From: JBLHKE01 sp047619485
GTDB lineage: Bacteria > Verrucomicrobiota > Verrucomicrobiia > Verrucomicrobiales > DEV007
Assembly (NCBI GenBank): GCA_047619485.1
Contig: JBLHKE010000010.1
Location: 1-30,592 of the forward strand
Direction of reading: 5' to 3'
Length of the DNA: 30,592 bases
Shown here: positions 1 to 7,633 of the stretch, one piece after another
Layout of the letters: each line of letters starts with the position of its first letter
Position numbering within the stretch: the first letter of the stretch is position 1
The notes under the pieces: model-generated
Database searches by the model: none
What the model saw: the letters and a program-made list of their open reading frames with translations, nothing else
Told to the model about the DNA's origin: nothing
Translations under genes and position numbers: made by a program

Positions 1-417
1 ATTCGCGACAGCCCAACAGTAGAGCATCAGACCACCACGGCTACGCGCAAGCAGGCTGGCTCTCTTGTCGAACTTGTAATTCTTCACCAGGTGCTGGTGT
101 AGCGCGTCATAGATTTTCTGACCGCGCGGGCTGCCGTAGGATTCGCCGACATCAACACCTGCGATCGCGATCCCCTGATCGAGGAACTGCCGCATCATCC
201 ACCCCTCATCACGATCGCTCGGCAGTGATTTGTCAAAGGTCGGAGCATAGAGCACCCAGGGGATCGCCGCGTCGTGCTTGGTCTTGCCTTTCTCCGGCAG
301 GATGACGAAGGCCTTACGACCCTCGATCTCAAAACGTTCGCGCGGAATTTCCTCAGCCGCAGAAGCTATTCGGACGACGAAAGAGAAAAAGAAGAAAATG
401 ATAAGAGGGATTCGCAT
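1..417 (-). CDS. Secreted alpha/beta-hydrolase (esterase/peptidase-like), 3' part missing
   Basis: The reading frame opens with ATG at 417 and stays open to the left edge of the window, giving the first 139 residues; the rest lies outside. A hydrophobic N-terminus (residues 4-20, ending in SAAE) looks like a signal peptide, so the product is probably periplasmic or secreted. Residues 50-95 (PWVLYAPTF, then GIAIAGVDVGESYG) resemble the first beta strands and the oxyanion-loop region of the alpha/beta-hydrolase fold. LLARSRGGLMLY at 122-133 resembles a nucleophile elbow with Ser126, although the usual G-x-S-x-G is here R-S-R-G-G. Dienelactone-hydrolase/S9-like secreted hydrolases of this kind are common in Planctomycetota and Verrucomicrobiota. 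The substrate cannot be read. It lies 93 nt after the small membrane-protein gene on the same strand. Confidence 0.6.
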   Translation of the reverse strand, partial: MRIPLIIFFFFSFVVRIASAAEEIPRERFEIEGRKAFVILPEKGKTKHDAAIPWVLYAPTFDKSLPSDRDEGWMMRQFLDQGIAIAGVDVGESYGSPRGQKIYDALHQHLVKNYKFDKRASLLARSRGGLMLYCWAVAN

Positions 418-510
418 AGGTTCTTACAGATTGCGAATGAGCACGGAAATTGTCAATGCCGATACGGGAGCGTGGGTGTCAGGTTAAGAAGGGCTACGAT
501 CTGGCATCGG

Positions 511-846
511 CTAGCTGCGGGAAGGACGCTCCCGTTGCAGGCGCGCGCGACGGTTCCACAAAGGTCGCGTCACCAGATTGAACCAGACGGAGAACCCGAC
601 GATCCCGTAACCATAGAGGCTCAGCAATTTCTCTAGAGTGAGCGACCGAGGCTCGCCGAAGATGAGTTCGCGCAAGATCAGTCCGATCATCAACCATCCC
701 GCAAAACAGATTACCATCACCGCCATCCGACCGAGCGTGATCGGCGTGCTCGCAGACGGGGGTTTGAGGAAAAGAAACGGCCACCAGACCACCTTTAGAT
801 CGGACAGGCGACCATGGGACTCGGTGATGCGGTCGGATAATGACAC
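511..846 (-). CDS. Small two-TM membrane protein, unknown function
   Basis: The protein has 111 residues and starts with GTG at 846; I see no good Shine-Dalgarno. Two hydrophobic stretches are visible, roughly residues 38-62 (after ITLGRM) and 72-96 (around LYGYGIVGFSVWF), joined by a short charged loop with EPRS. The C-terminus is strongly basic (RRARLQRERPSRS), which under the positive-inside rule suggests it is cytoplasmic. It matches no family that I recognise. It lies 45 nt downstream of the ThuA-like gene on the same strand and could be co-transcribed with it. A competing frame (494-784, minus) has no membrane pattern and was taken as a shadow. Confidence 0.55.
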   Translation of the reverse strand: MSLSDRITESHGRLSDLKVVWWPFLFLKPPSASTPITLGRMAVMVICFAGWLMIGLILRELIFGEPRSLTLEKLLSLYGYGIVGFSVWFNLVTRPLWNRRARLQRERPSRS

Positions 847-891
847 GCTAAAGATACGTCCGCTGCCGACTCCAAGATGCTGCTGACGATC

Positions 892-1881
892 CTAAAACTT
901 CGCCTCGCGCTTCTCGTCAACCTTGGCGGGTGGCGCTTTTCTCCACTCCTCGACGCTAGGCAGTTTCAGGTGGCGCAACTTGTCGCCGTAGTTGTCCAGG
1001 TTCGCGTTAAGCATCTCCTCAGTGAGCGGAGTCGACTTGACCCCTCCCTCAGGAACCTCGAGACCGGCGGTCCAGACGATCGCGTTGAGCACGACAGATC
1101 GGAAGCCATCGACCGCCCAGCCGTGGTGGTAGTGGCCTCCAGTGAAGCCGGCACCGCGACCGCCATTGTCGCGCTCGTGTCCCCACATCACCGTCTGGCG
1201 TTTGTCCAAGCCCTCAACGCCGTTCTTGTTCCACAGGTTGATGTAACGGCGCATGCGTTCGCGCGTCGGAACCGTGGTCACCAGGTCGAGCACCTTGGAG
1301 CGATCATCCATGAAACGCATGTTGTAGTAGAGCTCGTCGAGGCACTCGAACTTCGCCGGCACACCACGCGAGATCTCGTGGTCGGCGTCGACCTCCATCT
1401 CGGCGAACCAGTGCGGGTTGACCGACCAGCCGCTCTCCATCGCGCCGCCGATCCATGGCTGGTAGTATTTCTCCCCCTGCTCTTTACTCGGGTGCACAGC
1501 GTAGTGCATGAACATCATGCCGACCCCCTTCTTCGCGAGCCCGTCGAGATACTCCCATTCGCCACCGATCCCACTGGTGCCGTCGGCGTAGATCACGATG
1601 CTGTCCGCACCCTCCAGAACCGATTTATCCTTCTTCCAATCGGCACCGACCACGACGGCCTCGACCGGTAGCCCGCTCTGCTTGTTGAGCGCCTCGGCGA
1701 GGAGCATGCAGCCAGCTCGGAACTCGTGCTCGCCAGAGGCGTGGCTGCGGTTGCCGGCGATAAACACGATCTTCTTCGTCTCTTTGTCAGCGGCATCTTG
1801 CTTCTTCGCAACGGTCAACAGAGGGAAGAGGGCGGCGATCAACAGTGGTAGGATCAAGGGCAGTCGAGTGATATTTTTCAT
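892..1881 (-). CDS. Secreted ThuA-domain (trehalose-utilisation-like) protein
   Basis: The protein has 329 residues. An N-terminal signal peptide (MKNITRLPLILPLL..., about residues 1-25) precedes a ThuA-type fold. KKIVFIAGNRSHASGEHEF at 36-54 is the typical first strand and His/Glu-containing loop. GADSIVIYADG and GVGMMFMHYAVHP resemble the glutamine-amidotransferase-like core, and the region from MWGHERDNGG through GGHYHHGW is the signature near the C-terminal half. ThuA proteins are tied to sugar metabolism or modification, and in Planctomycetota/Verrucomicrobiota they occur as large secreted families whose reaction is mostly unproven. The ATG at 1881 fits the signal peptide. A weak -35/-10-like pair (GTGACA, 17 nt, TAGGTT) lies about 26 nt upstream, in the 111-nt divergent gap to the next gene. 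Confidence 0.85.
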   Translation of the reverse strand: MKNITRLPLILPLLIAALFPLLTVAKKQDAADKETKKIVFIAGNRSHASGEHEFRAGCMLLAEALNKQSGLPVEAVVVGADWKKDKSVLEGADSIVIYADGTSGIGGEWEYLDGLAKKGVGMMFMHYAVHPSKEQGEKYYQPWIGGAMESGWSVNPHWFAEMEVDADHEISRGVPAKFECLDELYYNMRFMDDRSKVLDLVTTVPTRERMRRYINLWNKNGVEGLDKRQTVMWGHERDNGGRGAGFTGGHYHHGWAVDGFRSVVLNAIVWTAGLEVPEGGVKSTPLTEEMLNANLDNYGDKLRHLKLPSVEEWRKAPPAKVDEKREAKF

Positions 1882-1992
1882 GTAAAGTATTCGGGTTAGA
1901 CCTGGGGAACCTATCTGGCGTCATGCACCCTGTCACGTAGAAAGCCCCAACCGCCAATTGCCAATCCCACCGTTCCAGGTTTGGCTCAGCGG

Positions 1993-3663
1993 ATGAATCA
2001 ACTCTCCCGCCACACCGTGTTGGTCACCGTATTTCTAGGGATCGGCAGCGCCTGGGCCGACCGCGCCCAACTGGGTGCCGAAGTCGAACGCCTCGAGATC
2101 CCAGATGGCAATGGCCATGTCCTGCGAGTCCAGTGGTCGCGCGACAGCTCGCTGATCCTAACACCGAACGAATCCCACTTCCCGAAACTCGGCCTGAAAG
2201 CGGAAGGGAGCGGGATCGTCCCGTCGATTCCTGAGCTGAATGGGAAAAACTCCTTCGCCTCGATCACCTCATGGGATCCAGGTGATGTCGCCGCCTGGGG
2301 CATCTGGCTAGAACGGGCGGGCAAAGCTGACATTCGCATCGCCGGCGAGGGCGACGCCAAATTCCGACTCCAGATCGAATCGAAAACGTATGAGTTCTCG
2401 CCAACACCAGCCGGAAAGTACGTGACACTCGCCCACCAGTTCACCCGCCCCGGCCAACACCTCATTCGCATCGAAAACAGCGCGGCCGTCGGCAATCGGA
2501 CGAAGCTAGGCCAACTCGAGCTCTCCGGCGAGGCGATGCAGGGTGCTGGTGTCTTGCGCACGCGCTGGCGACCAGCCGCTGCCCATGCGCGCTTCTCTAG
2601 CTCTGGGTTAAAAACAGGCGCCATGATGTGGATCATGGAGATGGACGCCATGCCGGGAGAACTCGGTTTCTATGCACCGATCACCACCCCGTTCGGCTAC
2701 TACGGCCCGAGCTGGGATGCGGATGGCACCGTCAAGGCGAGCATGAATTTCTCCCTCTGGTCTTACTCGCGCAACGCGCCTGAACCAGCGATCGAAAAAC
2801 TCTCCCACCTGCTGGCGATCGGCAGCCCGGATGCATCGTTCGGTGGGTTCGGACACGAGGGCACTGGCGTGAAAATCCGCAACTTCGATCCGCTCGAAGG
2901 TCGCCAGGGACAAGGGCAAGCATTCGCGCTACGCGTCGAACCGGGCAAGCCTTACGATACCTATTTTTCCTACTACTACGCCACGGACGAAAAACGCTGG
3001 CGGCTGTTCGGGGTCGGTCGCAAGCTCGCATCGAAACGCCCGCTCAAGCATCTCAGCCCAGGGACATTCGTCGAGGTGCCGGGACCGCCACAAGTGCAGC
3101 GCAGCGGCCCTGCCCCCCGCCGTATGCGCTACCGCGGATGGATTTCTGCCGATGGCAAGCAGTGGCGCCAACTGAACCAGATGACGAATGGGAATATCGA
3201 CAAGAAAACTGGGCTAACCCACACCCAGCGTGGCTCCCAACAGGATTGGTTCTTTCTGCAGACGGGCGGTTGGATTCTACGCAGGCCGGAGTCGGGAAAC
3301 ATCCAGTTGGAATCTCCGACCGCAGTTCCACCTGAGTTCCTCCAAGCAGATCGCATCGCTGACATCCTCGAGGTTCCGTCGTCGATTGCTGTGAGGAGCG
3401 CGATTCGTAAGGGCGATGAGATTACCATCAACTACGAGATCAAAACGCTGGGAAAATCGCCGCGCCTGTTCCTCTACCACGGATCGGGGGAAGGTCTCAC
3501 CCTCGAGAAGAAATGGACTCACAGGATCGAGTTGCCGGGCCCAGCGTCATCAACAGGATCCGCCACCATCAAGGTTGCAGGCGCGGAACCGGTTTACCTC
3601 CGCTTACTATTGAAAAACGAGCACGGGCAGTTCTGGACCTGGGAGACGACACGAGTAGGTTGA
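1993..3663 (+). CDS. Secreted DUF5077/DUF3472-type protein
   Basis: I place the start at the ATG at 1993 (556 residues). A TTG at 1981 would add four residues, but the ATG gives a clean signal peptide ending near GSAWA. Residues about 80-185 form a beta-rich module (GIWLERAGKADIRI, then FTRPGQHLIRIENS) of the DUF5077 carbohydrate-binding-like type. The middle part (MMWIMEMDAMPGELGFYAP, then FGYYGPSWDADGT, then NFSLWSY) resembles DUF3472, followed by conserved aromatic patches such as WRLFGVGRK and RYRGWISADGKQW. DUF3472 proteins are typically exported and linked to glycan-degrading loci, but their activity is not established. The gene diverges from the ThuA-like gene, suggesting a shared regulatory region. 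No Shine-Dalgarno is clear. Confidence 0.7.
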   Translation: MNQLSRHTVLVTVFLGIGSAWADRAQLGAEVERLEIPDGNGHVLRVQWSRDSSLILTPNESHFPKLGLKAEGSGIVPSIPELNGKNSFASITSWDPGDVAAWGIWLERAGKADIRIAGEGDAKFRLQIESKTYEFSPTPAGKYVTLAHQFTRPGQHLIRIENSAAVGNRTKLGQLELSGEAMQGAGVLRTRWRPAAAHARFSSSGLKTGAMMWIMEMDAMPGELGFYAPITTPFGYYGPSWDADGTVKASMNFSLWSYSRNAPEPAIEKLSHLLAIGSPDASFGGFGHEGTGVKIRNFDPLEGRQGQGQAFALRVEPGKPYDTYFSYYYATDEKRWRLFGVGRKLASKRPLKHLSPGTFVEVPGPPQVQRSGPAPRRMRYRGWISADGKQWRQLNQMTNGNIDKKTGLTHTQRGSQQDWFFLQTGGWILRRPESGNIQLESPTAVPPEFLQADRIADILEVPSSIAVRSAIRKGDEITINYEIKTLGKSPRLFLYHGSGEGLTLEKKWTHRIELPGPASSTGSATIKVAGAEPVYLRLLLKNEHGQFWTWETTRVG

Positions 3664-3678
3664 TACGTAGAGTCGGCG

Positions 3679-3924
3679 CTACTTCTGCTCCTTGAGCAGC
3701 ATCGCAAGAATCTCGTCCTTCAGCTCGAGCCGCGATTTTTTGAGCTCCGTTAGAACAGCGTCCTCCGGCGTCTCGATGCCCTCCTCCATGCGCACGATCT
3801 CTTTGTCGACGTCCTCGTACTTCACCATGAGTTTCTGGAAATGGGCGTTGTCTTGCTTCAGCGTGTGGATCCCATCGCGGTGCTCTGGAAATTCAGTAAT
3901 TAGTGGGTGGTGTTCGATAGGCAT
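3679..3924 (-). CDS. YdcH/DUF465 family small coiled-coil protein
   Basis: The protein has 81 residues from the ATG at 3924. A longer version starting at 3978 adds 18 basic residues that do not fit the family and was rejected. The start (MPIEHHPLITEFPEHRDGIH) matches the DUF465/YdcH pattern, in which a short His-Pro-Leu segment precedes HRDxI-type residues. It continues with a helical, charged body (LKQDNAHFQKLMVKYEDVDKEI) and ends in LELKDEILAML. Proteins of this family are small cytoplasmic helical-hairpin proteins of unknown role. It converges on the DUF3472-like gene with only a 15-nt gap. Confidence 0.8.
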   Translation of the reverse strand: MPIEHHPLITEFPEHRDGIHTLKQDNAHFQKLMVKYEDVDKEIVRMEEGIETPEDAVLTELKKSRLELKDEILAMLLKEQK

Positions 3925-4089
3925 GGGGAAGAGAAACCCCAGATGGACACGGCGTCGATCCCGAAAATTCCCTACCACGCCTATTTTGCCTACCGAATGT
4001 GCGCCGATTGATCTAGAGTGGTCTGGAATTGGTCAAGCGGCACAACCTCGGTTTTCCAAGGGGCTAGCCCAGACCCGTCAGGGGAGGAA

Positions 4090-4142
4090 TCGTAGTGCCG
4101 TGGCGTAGGCTGCGTCTTTCCTAAAGGCATTGGAGTTCTACG
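4090..4142. repeat. REP-like intergenic hairpin
   Basis: This stretch can fold on itself. CGTAG at 4091-4095 pairs with CTACG at 4138-4142, and the adjacent AGTGCC/GGCATT pairs with one wobble. The loop holds TAGGCTGCGTC (4106-4116) and CCTAAAGG. The 11-mer TAGGCTGCGTC recurs exactly at 27909-27919, and CATTGGAGTT (4128-4137) recurs at 7559-7568, both in intergenic DNA. It lies in the 285-nt gap between the DUF465 gene and the lipoprotein gene. I read it as a member of a small dispersed palindromic repeat family. Confidence 0.4.
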
Positions 4143-4150
4143 TGCCCACG

Positions 4151-4179
4151 AAAAAGGGCAGCGGATCGCTCCGCTGCCC
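4151..4179 (-). terminator. Rho-independent terminator of the lipoprotein gene
   Basis: A perfect 10-bp GC-rich stem (GGGCAGCGGA with TCCGCTGCCC, 4156-4165/4170-4179) closes a 4-nt loop. On the minus strand it is followed by five T residues (4151-4155). It starts about 30 nt after the stop codon of the minus-strand lipoprotein gene, as expected for an intrinsic terminator. Confidence 0.9.
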
Positions 4180-4209
4180 TCCTTAAAGGTTGTCTTGGTC
4201 TGGGTCGGT

Positions 4210-4995
4210 CTACTTAAACTCGACGGTGACCTTCTCCTGGGTCTCGGCTTTGATATCGAGTTCCTTGATTTTGGCGGCGACCTTGGTGCGGTCTTTCTCT
4301 TTGGCGAGCTGGCTGAACGCCTTGAACTTCGCCGGGTCTTTGAAGAGCTTGTCCATTTCAAAGTCGATGAGCGTGACGCTGCCGTCCTCGCTATACGTGG
4401 CATTGGTCTTGGTGATCTCGCCGTCTGGCTTGACCGAGACGCGGATGCGCATGCCCTTCATGAACTGGCTCATCATAGCCATCTGGGTAGGATCGATGTC
4501 CTGGTCCATGCCATCGACGCCATCCATTGGAGGGGTCTTGATCGTGAGCTTGGGCTTGTCTCCTTTTTCGAAACCGAAGGTCATGACCTTGTCGTCTGTC
4601 GCCGCCGGTGCCTTGGCGTTCGGGTCCGGGTTCATGGTGGCCAAGCCGGCGTCGCCGCTGAGCTTCACTGTGGAGATGTCGGCGAACTTGAAGGTGATCT
4701 TGACCCCTTTGGCGCCGTTCTTGCCATCGAATGGTTTCGCGTCAACGAACTCGACACCTTCGCCCATCCCGTTGGCGCGGTCCTTCATCTTGTTGCCCTT
4801 CATCAGGTCGGCAATCGGATCCTGGTCGCCGCCGAGAGCTGCGAGCTCGGGTGGCATAGTGATGAGCATGGTCTCTTCAATGGTGCCACTGCCGTCTTTC
4901 TTGACGTTGACGACCTGGTGGACGTCGATGCAATTGGAAAGGCCGATGGAAGCGGCCATGGCTAAGATAATCAGTTTGATTCGGTTTTTCATCAT
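4210..4995 (-). CDS. Putative lipoprotein, unknown function
   Basis: The protein has 261 residues. A lipoprotein signal peptide (MMKNRIKLIILAMAASIG) ends in the lipobox LSNC with the lipidated Cys at residue 22, so the product should be anchored to a membrane on the periplasmic side. The mature part begins with HQVVNVKKDGSGTIEET, a strand-rich opening seen in bacterial lipoproteins that report quadratic-like or beta-sandwich folds. A Gly/Asp/Pro/Met-rich middle and a Lys-rich C-terminus with helical character (KLFKDPAKFKAFSQLAKEKDR) follow. No catalytic motif is visible. Two ATG codons stand in tandem at 4995 and 4992. The terminator at 4151-4179 closes this unit; it is transcribed divergently from the M24 peptidase. 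Confidence 0.75.
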   Translation of the reverse strand: MMKNRIKLIILAMAASIGLSNCIDVHQVVNVKKDGSGTIEETMLITMPPELAALGGDQDPIADLMKGNKMKDRANGMGEGVEFVDAKPFDGKNGAKGVKITFKFADISTVKLSGDAGLATMNPDPNAKAPAATDDKVMTFGFEKGDKPKLTIKTPPMDGVDGMDQDIDPTQMAMMSQFMKGMRIRVSVKPDGEITKTNATYSEDGSVTLIDFEMDKLFKDPAKFKAFSQLAKEKDRTKVAAKIKELDIKAETQEKVTVEFK

Positions 4996-5093
4996 TGGGT
5001 GTTCTGTGGGGTGTCGTTAAACTCGTTTTTTTGTGGTTTGGTTGCTAGCTTCGCGTCCATTGCGACCGAGCCATATGTGCATGATACGGAGGA

Positions 5094-5112
5094 TTGTAAC
5101 GGGGGGTTACAA
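5094..5112. promoter_or_regulatory. Inverted repeat, possible operator
   Basis: A perfect 7-bp inverted repeat (TTGTAAC, five G, GTTACAA) sits in the 197-nt divergent region between the lipoprotein gene and the M24 peptidase gene. The symmetry and position suit a dimeric regulator binding site. It lacks a T-tract, and the short all-G spacer fits a terminator poorly. No regulator gene is adjacent. Confidence 0.35.
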
Positions 5113-5155
5113 ATGTTCCAGCAGGTTTCTCGGTTATGGTAGGAGGCGTAGGTGC

Positions 5156-5184
5156 TTGAAGAAACACGAATTTTGGTGGACAAT
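5156..5184 (+). promoter_or_regulatory. Candidate sigma-70-like promoter of the M24 peptidase
   Basis: TTGAAG (5156-5161) and GACAAT (5179-5184) are separated by exactly 17 nt. The -10-like box ends 8 nt before the ATG at 5193, which would give a leaderless or almost leaderless transcript. This also explains the absence of a Shine-Dalgarno before that ATG. Each box matches the consensus at four of six positions. Confidence 0.4.
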
Positions 5185-5192
5185 CGCCGCTT

Positions 5193-6359
5193 ATGCCTGC
5201 CAAGAAATTGCCAAAAACCAAACCTTCCACCTTGATGCACGCGGACTCCAGTGATCCGGACATGCTCTACTTCAGTCGGTTTCACGCTTCAGATCCTTAT
5301 CTCGCATTCTCGGTGGGAAAAAAGAAGTTTGGGGTGGCGAGCACTTTGGAATTCGGTCGGATGATGCGTGAGTCGAGTTTTGATGAAGTGTTGTTGTTGC
5401 CAGAGGTGCAGGCGGCGGCGGCGAAACGCTTCCGTCTGCCAGAAGGCGAAGCGGCGGGGAATCGCGACGTCGTGCGGCACTTAGCAAAGATTTATAAGAT
5501 TCGTGAATTCCTAGTGGGCGATCGATTCCCGGCCGGGCTGGCGCTGGATCTGCGCGATGCGGGGGTGAAGATTTCGGCGGCTCCGCCACATGGGCTTTTT
5601 CCGGAGAGGATCCAGAAGAGGCCGCACGAGGTGGAAGCGATCCGCAAGGGCAATCTGGGGAGCTCCGCGGGATTCAAGGCGGTGGCGAAGGCGCTGAAGG
5701 AGTCCGCGGTGGGCAGGGGTGGAAAACTCTATCTCGGCGGCAAGGTGCTGACGGCAGAGCGGCTACGCGGGTTGATCGAGGTGGCGGCGATGGGACAGGG
5801 AGGGATCGCACTGCAGACGATCGTCGCGCCGGGTGACCAGGCTTGTGATTGTCACGATCAGGGGACGGGGCCGATTCGTGAGGGAGAATTGATCGTGGTG
5901 GATATTTTCCCGCGCCGGCCGTCGGACGGGTATTGGGGTGACATGACAAGGACGTTTTTGAAGGGCAGAGCAAACGATGAGCAGCGCCGCATGGTGAATG
6001 CGGTGCGCAAGGCGGAGCAGTTGGCGATCAGCATGATCAAGCCGGGGGTCACGGGTGGCGCGGTGCACCGTGCAGTGGAGAAATTTTTCGAGGAACAGGG
6101 GTATGAGGCGGTGAAGGATAGCAAGGAGCCGTCGGGATTTTTCCATGGCCTCGGCCATGGGCTCGGCTTGGAGGTGCATGAGGAACCGTTCATGCGGCCG
6201 ACTTCGGAATGGAAGTTCAAGAAGGGTATGTGCGTGACAGTGGAGCCAGGACTCTACTACCGCGGGATCGGCGGATGCCGCTGGGAAGATGTGGTGCATG
6301 TCGTGCCGGGTGGGACCGAGCTGATCTCGAAGGCGCCGTATGTTTGGGAGATCGCGTAG
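5193..6359 (+). CDS. M24 family metallopeptidase (Xaa-Pro aminopeptidase-like)
   Basis: The protein has 388 residues and no signal peptide, so it is cytoplasmic. It has the two-part M24 layout: an N-terminal creatinase-like region (about 20-170) and a C-terminal pita-bread catalytic domain (about 175-388). All five metal ligands expected for a dinuclear-metal M24 enzyme are present: Asp237 (VVDIFP), Asp250 (YWGDMTRTF), His322 (GLGHGLGLEVHEEP), Glu351 (VTVEPGLY) and Glu365 (CRWEDVV), plus the second conserved His329. The family removes N-terminal residues before proline or acts on related dipeptides; the exact specificity cannot be read. The ATG at 5193 is chosen because a promoter-like pair ends 8 nt upstream. 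Met15 (5235) is a less likely alternative. Confidence 0.88.
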   Translation: MPAKKLPKTKPSTLMHADSSDPDMLYFSRFHASDPYLAFSVGKKKFGVASTLEFGRMMRESSFDEVLLLPEVQAAAAKRFRLPEGEAAGNRDVVRHLAKIYKIREFLVGDRFPAGLALDLRDAGVKISAAPPHGLFPERIQKRPHEVEAIRKGNLGSSAGFKAVAKALKESAVGRGGKLYLGGKVLTAERLRGLIEVAAMGQGGIALQTIVAPGDQACDCHDQGTGPIREGELIVVDIFPRRPSDGYWGDMTRTFLKGRANDEQRRMVNAVRKAEQLAISMIKPGVTGGAVHRAVEKFFEEQGYEAVKDSKEPSGFFHGLGHGLGLEVHEEPFMRPTSEWKFKKGMCVTVEPGLYYRGIGGCRWEDVVHVVPGGTELISKAPYVWEIA

Positions 6360-6389
6360 AGCGGGCAACGTAGCTGCTGGGGAACTTTT

Positions 6390-6442
6390 ACTTTAACTCC
6401 CATCGCGCTAAGCCACTGGCTCGGCAGGGCGGGAGTTAAAGT
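6390..6442. repeat. Palindromic intergenic element
   Basis: ACTTTAACTCCC (6390-6401) and GGGAGTTAAAGT (6431-6442) form a perfect 12-bp inverted repeat. The loop itself contains a 4-bp hairpin with a 3-nt loop (AGCC, ACT, GGCT; 6411-6421). A run of six T (6454-6459) follows some distance after. It lies just after the M24 gene and could end its transcript, but the AT-rich outer stem and nested hairpin look more like a REP-type element. The inner AGCCACTGGCT recurs at 25721-25731. Confidence 0.5.
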
Positions 6443-6504
6443 TAACGTTGAAGTTTTTTCCTAGCACCCGGATTTACGTTGCTCGTAAGCACATTTGCGC
6501 TCGC

Positions 6505-6516
6505 TTCAATTTTGAA
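6505..6516. promoter_or_regulatory. Short inverted repeat upstream of the MDR oxidoreductase
   Basis: TTCAA, 2 nt, TTGAA forms a perfect 12-nt dyad 20 nt before the ATG at 6537. It may be an operator or part of an AT-rich promoter (TACGTT lies 6 nt before the ATG). The site is short and could be chance. Confidence 0.25.
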
Positions 6517-6536
6517 ATCGAAGTTACGTTGTCCAG

Positions 6537-7535
6537 ATGAAAGCGATTGTAATCAACGAATTTGGCGGCCCTGAAGTTTTTGTGGAGGCGGAGGTGCCGA
6601 AGCCGGAGCTGCGCGATGGGCATCTACTGGTGCGGGTGAAGGCGAGTTCGGTGAACCCGGTGGATTACAAAGTCCGCGCGGGTCTGATTCCGCCGATCAC
6701 GCCAAAGTTCCCAGCGGTGTTGGGTTGTGATGTGGCTGGGGTGGTAGATGAAGTCGGGGCTGGGGTGACGGATTTTTCTGTCGGTGACGAGGTGTATTTT
6801 TGCGCTGGCTCACCGGATGGCATCGGCGGTGCGCTTGCCGAATTCTGCCTGGTGGATGCGGCGCAGGTCGCGAAGAAGCCGCAGCTCTTGGGTTTTGAAG
6901 AGGCTGCGGCCTTGCCGCTGGTGATGATCACGGCGTGGGATGGCTTGATCGATCGGGCGGATGTCGGCCCGGGTATGAAGGTGTTGGTGCACGGTGCGAC
7001 CGGTGGGGTTGGACATGCAGCGGTGCAGCTGGTAAAAGGGACAGGCGCGGAGGTGTTTGCGACGGCCTCTTCGGAGGAGAAGCTGGCGATCGGTAAGGCG
7101 CTTGGCGCGGATGTGGGGATCAATTACCGCGAGAAATCCGTGGAGGATTACGTGGAGGAACACACGGGAGGCGCAGGCTTCGACGTGGTGTTCGATACCG
7201 TCGGCGGCGACAATGTTTTGAGATCGATGACCGCGACCGGGCTCAACGGGCAGGTGGTTTCGATCAGTACGCGCTGCGAGTGTGATCTGTCGCAGATGCA
7301 CATGCGCGGGTTGTCGATGCACGTGGTGTTCATGTTGATCCCGATGTTCCACGACCAGCCGGCGGGCAAGGCACACCACGGCGAAATTCTACGCGAAGTG
7401 GCGCGGCGGGTGGACGCTGGGGAGTTGAAGCCACTGGTGCATGATGAGCGGTTCGATTTTGCGGAGGTGGGCAAGGCGCACACGTTGCTGGAGAGTGGTG
7501 CCGCGGTGGGGAAAGTGGTTTTGCGGGGGTGGTGA
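6537..7535 (+). CDS. Zinc-independent MDR oxidoreductase, quinone-oxidoreductase-like
   Basis: The protein has 332 residues and no signal peptide. The N-terminal GroES-like domain runs from MKAIVINEFGGPEVF through the conserved VLGCDVAGVVDEVGAGV (61-77) and GDEVYF. The Rossmann domain carries VLVHGATGGVGHAAVQL (149-165), the AxxGxxG-type nucleotide-binding motif of zinc-independent quinone reductases, followed by ALGADVGINY and DVVFDTVGG. The Cys/His residues for the catalytic and structural zinc of alcohol dehydrogenases are missing, so it should be an NAD(P)H-dependent quinone or enone reductase. The C-terminal GKAHTLLESGAAVGKVVL is the usual family ending. It is convergent with the NuoEF fusion gene and separated from it by about 98 nt. 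Confidence 0.88.
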   Translation: MKAIVINEFGGPEVFVEAEVPKPELRDGHLLVRVKASSVNPVDYKVRAGLIPPITPKFPAVLGCDVAGVVDEVGAGVTDFSVGDEVYFCAGSPDGIGGALAEFCLVDAAQVAKKPQLLGFEEAAALPLVMITAWDGLIDRADVGPGMKVLVHGATGGVGHAAVQLVKGTGAEVFATASSEEKLAIGKALGADVGINYREKSVEDYVEEHTGGAGFDVVFDTVGGDNVLRSMTATGLNGQVVSISTRCECDLSQMHMRGLSMHVVFMLIPMFHDQPAGKAHHGEILREVARRVDAGELKPLVHDERFDFAEVGKAHTLLESGAAVGKVVLRGW

Positions 7536-7546
7536 GAATTAGATAC

Positions 7547-7610
7547 GGGCAAGAGTGCCCATTGGAGTTAGCTTAAGCTGATTCGTAGCGTAACCTTTAG
7601 GCTGAGGGCT
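7547..7610. repeat. Intergenic hairpin and repeat fragments between convergent genes
   Basis: Between the two convergent stop codons there is a small hairpin (GGGCA, AGAG, TGCCC; 7547-7560), the palindrome AGCTTAAGCT (7570-7579) and the words CATTGGAGTT, CCTTTAGG and TAGGCTG. These same words occur in the 4090-4142 element. The hairpin has only a 5-bp stem and no T-tract, so its value as a terminator is doubtful. Confidence 0.3.
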
Positions 7611-7633
7611 TGTTCGGAGAGGCTAGCCCCCGG

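Noticed and set aside
4190..5020. Two long plus-strand frames opposite the lipoprotein gene
   Set aside because: They mirror a minus-strand gene with a clear lipobox and terminator; their residue composition (Ser/Leu-rich or Asp/Val-rich) is typical of antisense shadows.
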